Below, one piece after another: positions 50,207 to 60,637 of a stretch of DNA of 64,000 nt. Positions within the stretch are counted from its first letter, which is position 1. Every line of letters starts with the position of its first letter. The notes below the pieces were generated by a model. It was given only the letters and a program-made list of their open reading frames with translations, was not told the origin of the DNA and did not search any database. The DNA comes from Steinernema hermaphroditum (taxonomy: Eukaryota; Nematoda; Chromadorea; Rhabditida; Steinernematidae): contig CM059625.1 of assembly GCA_030435675.1 (NCBI GenBank), forward strand, positions 1,984,001-2,048,000, read 5' to 3'. The position numbers were made by a program, and so were the translations under genes.

Positions 50207-51433
50207 TTAGAGTTTGCTTTTATAGCACTGTTCCTTGCTGACATCATCATGGAACAAAACCAATTGTTTCTTGTTGCGACCCGCTAACGTTTTCTCCATG
50301 GCGGTAGCAAATTGGGCCATAGGGACTTGTTCCATCGGTGGAGGTGACAACTGCCCTTTTACGAGCATATCCTATAAATATGCAATTCTAAGTAGAAGTG
50401 AATGGCAACGTCTCACCTGAAGAACTGTCATGATGTGCCCCGCCTTTTCAGGATGCATCTGCATCCACGGGCCGACTGCCACACCGAAAGCTCTCAAATC
50501 TTTGAAGATGAAGGACGAAGACAAGATTTCTATGGGCTTCTTGCTCATGGCACCATAAGTAACCACCGTGCCGCCATGACCCAGTGAGGCACAAAGCACC
50601 ATAGCGCTTCGACCTCCAACACCGTTGAGTGCAAGCCTAGGGGGAGCCGGTAGGGTCTTGATAAATTTTGTATTGTTCTTGGTGAACTCTTCTTCTGTGA
50701 ACACATAGTCACCCCCAAGGCTCATGAGCCCCTTCTTGAGAGCGTCGATGTCCGGGCGATCCCGTACAATGTTGATCGTTTTCAGTCCCAGAGCTAAATG
50801 GCACGTTCTAACGTACCGTTACTAAACTCATAAACCAACCTGACGCTATTTGAATCACACATCTGCCAACAGCAGAGTTCGCCGAATTCTGGACAACAAA
50901 ATCGCCAGGTGATAGCTTAACATACTCAGTAAGCATGATGTAGGCAGTAGGAGGGTTGATGAGAAGCGTGCTGGCGGAAGCCTCAAACATCAACCTGATC
51001 ATGCACTATATGATGGAGTCCACTTACCACATCGAGATCGCTCCTCACCTTGAGAACAGCATCTTCAGAAAGAACGTCGTATTGAGTCCAAACCGAATTA
51101 TAGATGCTGTTCGAGATCACATGGTCGCCTTTGTGAAGGGACCTTATATCAGCTCCCACGTTTTCCACAATACCGACTGCTTCAGATCCTCCAGTGGCTG
51201 GATAGTCAGGTCGAAGGGGATACTTCCCCTCTATTTTATTAATATCCAGCGGGTTGATCGGCGAAGCTAGCCACTTCACCAAAATTTCATTTGGTTTAAT
51301 ATCGGCATCAATTGCAATCGTGTTCAGCGTTAAAACCTAAACTTAGTGATGCAGTTCCTGGCAGTTGGTAGACCATTACCTTACGAGGATCTCCGTGCAT
51401 CGAATAGCGAATACAGTTAGAGACTAACTTCAT
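50207..51433 (-). CDS. mecr-1: Mitochondrial trans-2-enoyl-CoA reductase (MECR/ETR1)
   Basis: NADPH-dependent reductase of mitochondrial fatty-acid synthesis (the lipoate pathway). Exons 51433-51380, 51336-51028, 50981-50840, 50793-50417 and 50371-50207 sum to 1047 nt, 348 aa. Family marks in order: [59 protein letters not shown] (nucleotide-binding turn), [27 protein letters not shown] and [14 protein letters not shown]. The ATG at 51433 follows CCCCTTTCAG by eight bases, pointing to a trans-spliced start. With that start only a short, weak targeting sequence precedes the enzyme domain. Either an unlocated upstream exon carries it, or [11 protein letters not shown] serves. The first intron is 43 nt. 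Confidence 0.93.
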
Positions 51434-51714
51434 TGTAAGATCTGAAAGGGGCAAAGGAGAAAGTCGCCAATCACAGCAAGCCAAACCAGAGAACTGTTTT
51501 CTCACGTGAGGTAAGCGCTGAAGACGATGCACATATGGCACACGAATTGTAGTATTGATCTCTAAGCGTGGTGCACGTTTGTAGTTTGTTTGTGGAATTG
51601 GTCAACAAATTTTATAGTTAATCCAAACACAGGGTCATCTAAAAGAGAATGACAGTTTTCTTGGCGTCACAACAACATTTTCTTTTAATTTACACAGTTT
51701 CATTTACAGTATGT
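51434..51714. other. Flank between reductase and histone H3
   Basis: Open-frame traces upstream of 51433 lack an ATG. The right part is the downstream region of histone H3. Confidence 0.35.
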
Positions 51715-51730
51715 GGCCCTAAAGAGGGCC
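51715..51730 (-). terminator. Histone 3' stem-loop (H3)
   Basis: GGCCCTCTTTAGGGCC on the minus strand: a 6-bp stem with a 4-base loop, flanked by CCAAC and ACA, 33 bases after the H3 stop. It is the SLBP-bound processing signal of replication-dependent histone mRNAs. Confidence 0.95.
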
Positions 51731-51763
51731 GTTGGGATGGGTGATCAGATCACGGAAAGACGC

Positions 51764-52689
<926 letters not shown>

Positions 52690-52730
52690 GGCGTTTGCCT
52701 CGTCTTCGGCTCATCTTCTTCTAACCCAAC

Positions 52731-52746
52731 GGCCCTCTTTAGGGCC
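52731..52746 (+). terminator. Histone 3' stem-loop (H4)
   Basis: GGCCCTCTTTAGGGCC, 41 bases after the H4 stop, preceded by CCCAAC and followed by ACA. Confidence 0.95.
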
Positions 52747-53564
52747 ACATCTCTCATATAAAACAATGGCTTTCCCGTTAACTTGTGGTAATAAAGCTCT
52801 GAGTCGATTTACGTACATTCTGTTGTCGCTCAAATCTCACAGTAAGCACATTTTGGGAAGAAATGTGCGCCCACAAAGAAATGTGCCCCCGATTTACTGA
52901 TGGATCCCTATGCTTTGGGCGCAGTTTTAGGTGCGAGTAAAGAAGACCGATCGATAATTCTACTACACCGAATGCTGAGCGGTTTTTTTGGGTCAAGACC
53001 GTTTCTAAATTCTAAATTTTTGTGCCTTATCTGCTGATTCAAACACCGCTAGAGTAAACAAAATTCAAAGACATAGCGATCGTGTCACGCACTGATGGTT
53101 CAGATTACACAATGTGTGCAGATTGGCGGGAAACGGTAAAAGAGGTCAATGTTTTGGCGCCACTTTGCAAAATTGATTTGTTAGCTGTTCGGCGGGGCTG
53201 ACGAATTTCCTCGACCTTTTAACTTTACGGACAGACATACAAGTGCGGGTGTACGTGTCTGCCGATACCCTCCCACACATCACTAGTAAAGTTTATTGTA
53301 CAGCTGGCGCCAGTTCGTATTAAGGCAACGCTACCGATGGTCACTCCGGTGCCGTTCTTACTTCGTGCGCTACGAAAATAATTTTGTTGTTGCAAAATAA
53401 TTCTGATTGCATCGCTGCATAGCGCAATCGAAAAACGTTGCTTTCACAACACAATCTGTGAGGCAAGTGTATTTTAAGAAGATTTAGGTACATTACAGAG
53501 ACTGTGTGGCTCTTATTTATTCATTTATTAAAGTGTAATTATTAAAGCTTTATGTATCGTTTGT
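52747..53564. other. Spacer between H4 and H2B
   Basis: Convergent 3' flanks of the two histone pairs; no gene, tRNA or clear repeat recognised. Confidence 0.45.
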
Positions 53565-53580
53565 GGCCCTAAAGAGGGCC
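53565..53580 (-). terminator. Histone 3' stem-loop (H2B)
   Basis: GGCCCTCTTTAGGGCC on the minus strand, with CCCAAC before it and ACA after it. Confidence 0.95.
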
Positions 53581-53626
53581 GTTGGGTTGGGAGAAGAAGA
53601 GGCTTTTGCAAGACACACAGTCCAAT

Positions 53627-53998
53627 TTACTTGGCGCTGGTGTACTTGGTGACGGCCTTGGTTCCCTCAGAGACGGCGTGCTTGGCGAGTTCACCAGGGA
53701 GGATGAGGCGGACGGCGGTCTGGATTTCGCGGGACGAGATCGTCGAGCGCTTGTTGTAGTGGGCCAGCTTGGAGGCCTCACCGGCGATGCGCTCGAAGAC
53801 GTCGTTGACGAACGAGTTCATGATGGACATGGCCTTCGACGAAATGCCGGTGTCAGGGTGGACCTGCTTCAACACACGGTAGACGTAGACGGAGTAGGAT
53901 TCCTTGCGGGACTTCTTCTTCTTCTTGTCTCCAGTGCGAGTGGCCTTCTGGCTCTTGGCGGCCTTCTTGGCTCCCTTGGCGGACGGCTTGGGTGGCAT
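53627..53998 (-). CDS. H2B: Histone H2B
   Basis: 123-aa intronless core histone: Lys/Ala-rich tail ([18 protein letters not shown]), then [40 protein letters not shown] and the C-terminal [14 protein letters not shown] with the conserved ubiquitylation-site Lys. Paired divergently with H2A at 54198. Confidence 0.98.
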   Translation of the reverse strand: MPPKPSAKGAKKAAKSQKATRTGDKKKKKSRKESYSVYVYRVLKQVHPDTGISSKAMSIMNSFVNDVFERIAGEASKLAHYNKRSTISSREIQTAVRLILPGELAKHAVSEGTKAVTKYTSAK

Positions 53999-54197
53999 GG
54001 CGAATCGAGAGAGATGAACAACTGAGTTGTGTGCAGGTCACTGCAGTGGGAGCCCTTTTATACCCACATGGGGGCGCGATTTTGGGCGCCAAGATTGGGG
54101 GCGGTGCGCCCCGATGGTCGCATAAAAGCGCGCCATCAACAGGTCAACCTCCATTCAGTCTCTGTACTGCTCACTCAACTCTTCCCTCGCAATCGCA
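53999..54197. promoter_or_regulatory. Divergent H2B/H2A promoter
   Basis: TATAAA on the minus strand (54062-54057) for H2B, and CATAAAA at 54121-54127 for H2A, with a GC-rich core containing GGGGCGCGATTTTGGGCGCC between them. Confidence 0.8.
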
Positions 54198-54581
54198 ATG
54201 TCTGGACGTGGTAAAGGCGGAAAGGCCAAGACCTCTGGCAAGTCGAAGACGCGCTCCTCTCGCGCCGGGCTTCAGTTCCCCGTCGGTCGTCTTCACCGCA
54301 TGCTCCGCAAAGGAAACTACGCCGAGCGTGTCGGAGCCGGAGCGCCCGTCTACCTGGCCGCCGTGCTCGAGTACCTCGCCGCCGAAGTGCTCGAGTTGGC
54401 TGGAAACGCCGCTCGCGACAACAAGAAGACCCGCATCAACCCTCGCCATCTGCAGCTCGCCGTCCGCAACGACGAAGAACTGAACAAGCTCCTCTCCGGA
54501 GTAACCATCGCCCAAGGCGGTGTCCTCCCCAACATCCAGGCGTCGCTTCTGCCCAAGAAGACTGGAGAACAATCCGACTAA
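54198..54581 (+). CDS. H2A: Histone H2A
   Basis: 127-aa intronless core histone, canonical type: [37 protein letters not shown], acidic-patch residues in the [13 protein letters not shown] and NDEELNKLL stretches, and C-terminus [10 protein letters not shown]. There is no SQ(E/D) H2A.X motif and no H2A.Z signature. Confidence 0.98.
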   Translation: MSGRGKGGKAKTSGKSKTRSSRAGLQFPVGRLHRMLRKGNYAERVGAGAPVYLAAVLEYLAAEVLELAGNAARDNKKTRINPRHLQLAVRNDEELNKLLSGVTIAQGGVLPNIQASLLPKKTGEQSD

Positions 54582-54627
54582 GTCTTCGCCCCTTTGCGAT
54601 GAGTTGATCCTCTCCTTCCATCCCAAC

Positions 54628-54643
54628 GGCCCTCCTTAGGGCC
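54628..54643 (+). terminator. Histone 3' stem-loop (H2A)
   Basis: GGCCCTCCTTAGGGCC, a loop variant of the consensus, followed by ACA and, 12 bases after the stem, TTTAAATGAAACTG. Confidence 0.95.
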
Positions 54644-55317
54644 ACAAACTTTAAATGAAACTGCTTATGTAAAAAATATTGTGTGTGTCATGACGCCTTC
54701 TGCAATGTATAATCAGTGCACTAGCGGGGAAACACAGACTGTGCATAGCGCGGTCTTTGAGGTCTTCGGGAGCGAATCAAATAGTATTCTTATAAAATTG
54801 CCTTATTGAAAATGCTACGGAAATACAAAGTTTTAAGGTGGTGTGCTGGAGTAGTTCCAACAATGCGATGCATACCTTATCGTAGACATGTGCTAGCATC
54901 GATATATTCAGCCACTACCATTAATTCATCGTATTTCGGTGACGCAGAAATATAAATCAGGAACGCTCCGATATGAAATAGATGCATCCTGTATGGGAAG
55001 AGCGTACAAAACACCCATTCTCAGTGCGTGTTTGCGTATGGAGAAATAACTCGTGCATCATTGTACTGTTATTAATTCGGACGTTGGTCGACGAGGAGTG
55101 GAATACCAATAGAAGATGTGACCCTATGCTTGCGTTCTATTGTACATCCTTTAATTTACTTTTGATTTCGTTCGCTAGTGTCGGTCTTAACTGGAAGACC
55201 CTGAAAGCGTGTGCGCGAATACTGTAGTTTTGGCAATCCGCCAAATTTTCGAGTCTGAGTGCCAGACTCCATATGTCAAGTTCATGTATCTCACGCAACG
55301 TCCCACTTCCAGGAATC
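54644..55317. other. Spacer between H2A and taf-8
   Basis: Contains the conserved histone downstream element near 54650, then no recognised feature until CACTTCCAG (about 55312), a likely trans-splice acceptor for taf-8. Confidence 0.4.
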
Positions 55318-56690
55318 ATGTTGTCGTCGTTTTCCTCGCGCATACCAGCCGAAAAGTACGCCCCAACGGCGGACGAATGCAAGTACCGTCAGGTGATACG
55401 ACAAGGAACGGGAGCCATATGTAAAAACATAGGTTTCACGCACATCGAACCAAATGTGCTTGAGTTGCTGAGCGAGATGATGTTAAGCCGTAAGTTTCAA
55501 CTTTGATGATATTTGTTGCACCACTATATGTTTGTAGATATTGTCGATGCATGTACCGCTACGAAACTCATCACCGAGAATGCCGGAAGAACAGTGTGCA
55601 CACCGACAGATGTGATACTCGGTCTTGTAGACTGCGGAACGGATGTCACCGCTCTCGCTGCGTATTTCAACAGGCTAAAACTCACCGGATCTCTCGTCGT
55701 TTGTCCGCGTAAGTGACTTTCTGGTTGATGTTCACTCAAATCATACGATTGAACAAGTGACACATTGAACAAATAATGGAATATACAAATTTAGCGAAGA
55801 AGGCTAACGCGTCATCGCAAATGAAGTCGCTGAAGGTTGGAGAAACACGTCCGCATCCCAACCACATCCCCTCCTGGATGCCGCCCTTCCCCGATCCTCA
55901 TACGTACATTAAGACGACGGTATAGGCTGTTTGAAATGCATTACGTTTAATGCTTGATCCTTACAGGTCTCGGGCGATCCTGATACGGACTACAGCAAAC
56001 TACGCGAGCTGAATTCGGCAAACCAGCGGAACGTAGACAACGCCCTCAAAGACTTCATGTTACGAGTGCATCCATCTTTAACACTTTTTCGAAAATTTGA
56101 ACTGGACGTTCGGTCACTCGCGCAAAAGAAGGTTCGAGAGTAATGTTAGGTACCGGTAAGACATATAATTTTCAGATAGAAGAACAAAAGCGTGAAAGGG
56201 AAACTCGAATTCGACTACAGCACCAACTTCGGGAGTCGAAGCCGAAGCCCGCTAGAGTCGACATAGGCAGCGAAGTTCCCAACGACTTCCTCGACGACTT
56301 CATGGAACAGGACGTCGAACAGCCTCAAAATTCAGCTAGTCCAGCGGTGCGTTGTTCAGATTTCGTATTGGTTAAGAGAAATTCTTTTGCAGAACGATCA
56401 AATGGAGTCCAGTGAAGACGATAGTGAAATAGCGGCTGAGATCGCATACGACGAAATGTTTAGCCTACCTCAAACGGAAACCTCAATACTTCGTACATTT
56501 ATACCGACGTCATGCCAAAGTATACGATCATATCACTATATCTCATACAATATTTGTTTTAGTTCTTATACCCAAGGATGAGGAGGTTCCTTATGTAACG
56601 GCTCTATTGGCTGCTGACCTATTAGACGAGGATGACACGAAACCCTCCACGCCGATTAATGGAGATGGCCCACCGGGACTACATAAATAA
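55318..56690 (+). CDS. taf-8: TFIID subunit TAF8
   Basis: General transcription factor subunit that pairs with TAF10. Exons 55318-55489, 55538-55708, 55795-55919, 55967-56131, 56176-56346, 56393-56492 and 56563-56690 sum to 1032 nt, 343 aa. N-terminal histone-fold (bromodomain-associated) domain: YRQVIRQGTGAICKNIGFTH, LELLSEMMLSHIVDACTATK, TDVILGLVDCGTDVTALAAY. This is followed by the TAF8 C-terminal signature IPSWMPPFPDPHTYIKTT, then a helical charged segment (KRERETRIRLQHQLRES) and an acidic tail. CTTCCAG six bases before the ATG marks a likely trans-splice site. PolyA signal at 56713. Confidence 0.93.
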
Positions 56691-56928
56691 ATCGGTAACC
56701 TAAATTTGGGCCAATAAAATACAGGTTTCTACAAATATGTTCCCAATTGTCTTTTGGGGAAGCTAGCATTTTGTATATTATACCGGCATCAAAGTTCGAC
56801 GTTATGAAAGGACTTCGCAGCCCTAATCTGCAGAAGAATGCTCCTTTCGGGGTCTGCAGATAACTCCCCGACGAACCACTGTTCGGCCGCTTCCCTTCTT
56901 CTCAGTAGTACTCTGTTGGAGAAAAGTA

Positions 56929-57169
56929 ATGTTCAGGCTTCTCCCCATGCTATTATTTCTTTGTGTGGTTTTCTGTTTGTATGTCACGGTACTGACCTCT
57001 AAAGAAAACGGTGGGTATACGGACAAGCTACTTTTCCAATGGTTCCATTTTACTGACTTCGAACGTTTCAGAAACAAGGCAACGAAGTGACACTCAAGAC
57101 CTCGAGCGTCTTCTGAACGAATTCATCGCGGAGGTGAAGACACCCAGCTCTGCGATTCGACCGGGATGA
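56929..57169 (+). CDS. 59-aa secreted or membrane mini-protein
   Basis: Two exons, 56929-57010 and 57072-57169 (180 nt), in phase with GTGGGT...GTTTCAG intron ends; too short to stand out as an open frame. It begins with a strongly hydrophobic segment (MFRLLPMLLFLCVVFCLYV) that reads as a signal peptide or type II anchor. A charged, helix-prone stretch follows (TRQRSDTQDLERLLNEFIA), and the protein ends IRPG. A terminal Gly after a signal-peptide-bearing precursor is compatible with an amidated peptide, and KE/TRQR offers only weak processing sites. Alternatively it is a single-pass microprotein. A TTCTTCTCAG acceptor lies 23 bases before the ATG. It sits 238 bases after taf-8 on the same strand. 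No family recognised. Confidence 0.6.
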
Positions 57170-57976
57170 AGTTGGAACTCTTTTGCATAAATTATACGGG
57201 TTGAAGGTTGATGATCTCATCTTATTGGCGTTTCTCATGTTTTCTAGTAAATAGCTTCCAACAAGTGATGGTGAACGCATAACAATTTGAGGTGGTAACA
57301 AGGGGAACCAGTGGATCATAGCTTGAGAAATACAATATCAATAGAAGCCCACTAGGGAACATTTAAAGGTGATCCCCGTCGATTTGGCTGAAATTTGACA
57401 CACGAGTAGCAATGCCTGAGTGTGTTATTCCAGCAAAATGTTTGCAGCCCATGGGTACTCTAGGCAATCTAAAAAGATATATTCTCGTTCTCGAAGTATA
57501 ATATGGTTATTTCAATGCGCTTCTCGATAGGTATTCGAAAACTGGGTGTAAACTTCGAGTGTCATCAGATAAGGTAGCTTTCAATGGCCAACCACATGCA
57601 AATCAACAAAATCGAAACTTGCTGTCCGCCCTGTGCACGATCTTGTCTCCGTTTTGTGGTGGTGACTTATGTGAGCATTACAGTAATGTAAGTTCCACCT
57701 CGTGGTCGAACGTTCAAACGACAAGCAAGAGAGGTTATCCATACTCATTGAGTCCTGACACCGTTCACCTGATTGATCATGTACACACAGTCACTTTCAA
57801 ATTCCACATTGACATCGAAATTTGTGTGAAAACGTCACTTTTTTCCGCATCATGTCCTCTAAATATATACTATCTGTCATCTGACCACATTACTGCTTTT
57901 CCTCGTGAAGATCGCGTTGTTGGCAGCGCCATACATACGTTATATACTTTCAGTGTTGGGTAATGCACAGATTTAA
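57170..57976. other. Intergenic upstream of DPH4; repeat-like patch
   Basis: A patch near 57345-57430 (GATTTGGCTGAAATTTGACA) resembles the foldback at 2832-3185. An open frame at about 57559-57963 lacks any family character. TACTTTCAG at about 57953 is a probable trans-splice acceptor, 23 bases before the DPH4 start. Confidence 0.4.
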
Positions 57977-58781
57977 ATGAAAAGTTACTACACCATTCTG
58001 GGCTGCCCTGACTACGCACAGCCTGCAGAAATCAAAGAAGCCTACTTTCGACAGATTCGCAGCGTTCATCCCGACAAGAACTCGAACGTAGAGCAACTAG
58101 ACGACGTTTCTTCTGAACACCTGGTCACGCTTGTGACGAAAGCTTGGCACGTTCTTAGGTAAGATTTGTCCGATATTCTTCAGCATGTTCCGATTACTCA
58201 CGATCCTATGGCGCCGGCAAGATTTAATGTACCTAATAGCTGTACTAGCGGGCGGAGGTTTCTTCGTTGCTGTCTAGTAGTCTGCTGCTTTCTAGTTAGT
58301 TACAGACCCACAATTTCTGGGTACACCTTTTGCAAGATTTTTGTATCGAATATTCGCTCTTTTACGCGCATTGTAATCCGATGGCAACCGTGTGAAGCTG
58401 TACATGATAATTAGCCACTGTCCTAGTCGCCTTTCACATGATCCGCGTGCTACAATGAAGCGTTAAAGACGAAAACGGGCGCTTTATATCACGCATAATT
58501 ATTTGAAACCTTCCATGACTGACCGTTTATTTCTACTTACTTCGATTTGTTTCAGAGACACCCATCTACGTGAAAAATACGACATCTGGCTGCGTGAACA
58601 GCATCTCAAAGAAACGCGCTCTGTCATCGGCGAAGAGGTGAAGCTGTCCGAGCTCGAAGCCGAAGAACCGTGCCGTTGCGGAGGATTTTACGACATCTCC
58701 GAGACCGATTTGGATCAAATCGTGGACTTCGCCCTAATCGACTGTGCACACTGCTCTCTTACTCTGAAGGTCTTCGCCTAA
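57977..58781 (+). CDS. DPH4: DPH4/DNAJC24 J-protein with CSL zinc finger
   Basis: J-domain protein of diphthamide synthesis (modification of eEF2), passing electrons/iron and stimulating Hsp70. Exons 57977-58158 and 58556-58781 sum to 408 nt, 135 aa. The J-domain starts MKSYYTILGC and carries the HPD motif (RSVHPDKNSN). The C-terminal DPH-type (CSL) zinc finger is CRCGGFYDIS...CAHCSLTLKV, with the four Cys ligands. The order J-domain then CSL zinc finger is diagnostic of DPH4. The stop codon (58779-58781) is one base before the RABL3 ATG. Confidence 0.92.
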
Positions 58782-58782
58782 A

Positions 58783-59447
58783 ATGAGTTCGCCGAAAATT
58801 GTCGTTCTTGGCGATTGTGAAGTCGGCAAGACTACGCTAATCAACACGTTATGCGGAAAGCTGGACGTCGTTCCCTACAGCACCATTGGATGTGGCCTTT
58901 CCGTAATGGCTCATCAGTTTCGAGCTGGAACAGTTGATGAGTACACCGAGTATATCGAGCTATGGGATGTCGGCAGTTCGCTGATGCATCGCCGTGCTAG
59001 TTCAGTGTTTCTGGAAGGCGCGTCTGGCGTAATTTTGGTGCACGATCTTACAAACCGAAAGAGCGAAGAGAATCTGTGCAGCCAGTGGCTACCCATGTTG
59101 AACAATGATCGCAACGCCCGTCTCGATTCGACAATTGCATCAATGAACGAGAGTCTCGCCTTCCAGCCCATCATTGACGTTGAAAGTACGGCGTTGCCTT
59201 CGCTTGTTGTCGGCTGCAAGTTGGATTTAGCTCCGGACCGGTCACTGACAATGTCGTCTTTTGAAAGTATTAACCTCGATGCACGCAAGCCTCTGGTAAG
59301 TTCAAAATCTACGTAATATATCACTACTGTCATGTGTTTTAGACTCCAGGAACATCAGGGTATCTCATCATTGCGAACTTCTTTGATTCTGTCATCAAGA
59401 AGACTGCTGCACCCAGTTCGTTCGATAGACGAAGGAAGCATCTGTAG
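58783..59447 (+). CDS. RABL3: RABL3 small GTPase-like protein
   Basis: Atypical Rab-like GTPase. Exons 58783-59295 and 59343-59447 sum to 618 nt, 205 aa. P-loop GDCEVGKTTL, switch region with TIGCGLSVMAHQF, ELWDVGSS in place of the usual WDTAGQE, and nucleotide-base motif VGCKLDL. These are typical of RABL3 rather than Rabs. No C-terminal prenylation Cys (ends RRRKHL), as in the family. A single base separates it from the preceding DPH4 stop, so the two are probably co-transcribed. PolyA signal at 59533. Confidence 0.92.
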
Positions 59448-59954
59448 ATTCCATTGCCAGTCTCTATAACTTCGGCTAATACTAATCTCGGGTCCATGTT
59501 GAACATGGTTGCTGGTACGTAAATCGGGCGCAAATAAAGGGCTATGATTTGGCAAGACAGCCATACATAAAGAGTACAAAGTAAATACTATTGTGCAAAT
59601 AATTATCACCATGTTAACGATGAGTTATCCATGCCCAAGACAATGTGGACAACACCAACGCTGGAACACAGAAAGTGCATAGTCCGACCTCTGATTATGA
59701 GCTATAGTGCCATTGTTTGGTTATCTTCAGTTACAATTCTGTACACAAGAATTCTAGATGATGTCCCATGCAGCGATCATAATCAGCACAGTGCCCTCAT
59801 GCATGCAGGCACTATAGTGTGAAATGCAAGCTGCCCTTGTTCATTGCTAAGTACATCTATCATAGTGCGTTGGTTTTCTGTTTCTAGTCGTGCTTCTGTG
59901 ATCATAGTCCTTGCTTTTTCCCTCTCAATGATAATCAGTTTTACAGAGATATGT
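59448..59954. other. Convergent flank between RABL3 and H1
   Basis: RABL3 3' UTR with AATAAA at 59533, then AT-rich spacer to the H1 downstream region. No other feature. Confidence 0.4.
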
Positions 59955-59970
59955 GGCCCTAAAGAGGGCC
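59955..59970 (-). terminator. Histone 3' stem-loop (H1)
   Basis: GGCCCTCTTTAGGGCC on the minus strand, flanked by CCCAAC and ACA, 37 bases after the H1 stop. It shows that this linker-histone mRNA is processed like the core histone mRNAs. Confidence 0.95.
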
Positions 59971-60007
59971 GTTGGGATGGAACGATGGTGACTGGCAGTC
60001 AAACAGC

Positions 60008-60637
60008 TTAAGCTTTAGGCTTGGCGGGAGCCTTCTTCGCTGCGGCGGGCTTCTTCGGCGCGGCCTTCTTCACGGGAACAGCCTTCGCGGCTTTCTTCGC
60101 GGGCTTGGCAGCCTTGGCAGCCTTAGCAGAAGCAGCCTTGGGCGCGGCAGCCTTAGCCTTCTTAGGAGCAGCGGCCTTCTTGGTGGAGGCCTTCTTCTCT
60201 CCAGCGGGCTTGGTGGCGGCGGCCTTTTTAGGCTTGGAGGCGGCGGTCTTCTTGGGCTTGGGGGCAGCGGCCTTCTTGGGGGCAACAGCGGCCTTCTCGC
60301 CGAGGCGGAAACGGCCGGAGGCTCCAGTACCGGTGACCTGCTTCAAGAATCCGCTGACGACTCCGCGCTTCAGGGCCGCACGAAGATGAGCGTTGGTCGA
60401 GGCGTCGGCGGCTCCAACCGTGAAGTTCGCCTTGATGTAGTTGAAGATCGCAGCCTTGCTGGATCCCTTCTTCTCCTTGAGCGAAGAGATAGCGGCCTTG
60501 ATCATGACCTGGTAGGTCGGGTGGCTAGCCGGGGCCTTAGCCTTCTTCTCGCCCTTGGGCTTCGAAGCGGCTTTAGCCTTGGCAGGAGCCTTGGCGACGG
60601 CGGGAGCAGGGGCGGCGGGAACGACTTGTTCGGTCAT
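60008..60637 (-). CDS. H1: Linker histone H1
   Basis: 209-aa intronless linker histone. An Ala/Pro/Lys N-terminal tail is followed by a winged-helix globular domain (SHPTYQVMIKAAISSLKEKK, GSSKAAIFNYIKANF, HLRAALKRGVVSGFLKQVTG). A long C-terminal tail is built of Lys-Ala-Pro repeats. A TTTAAAGGAG TATA-like element lies about 60 bases upstream on the minus strand. It is placed between core-histone pairs, so it belongs to a quintet-like locus. Confidence 0.97.
   Translation of the reverse strand: MTEQVVPAAPAPAVAKAPAKAKAASKPKGEKKAKAPASHPTYQVMIKAAISSLKEKKGSSKAAIFNYIKANFTVGAADASTNAHLRAALKRGVVSGFLKQVTGTGASGRFRLGEKAAVAPKKAAAPKPKKTAASKPKKAAATKPAGEKKASTKKAAAPKKAKAAAPKAASAKAAKAAKPAKKAAKAVPVKKAAPKKPAAAKKAPAKPKA

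Noticed and set aside
51434..51541. N-terminal extension of the enoyl-CoA reductase as a targeting sequence
   Set aside because: The frame is open, but the apparent start at 51541 is GTG, and a strong TTTCAG acceptor separates this part from the ATG at 51433.
57559..57963. 135-codon open frame upstream of DPH4
   Set aside because: No homology or splice signals; it overlaps the probable trans-splice region of DPH4.
60021..60389. Gly/Leu- and Ala/Phe-rich frames opposite histone H1
   Set aside because: Antisense shadows of the Lys/Ala-rich H1 tail. The same applies to antisense frames over every other histone gene.
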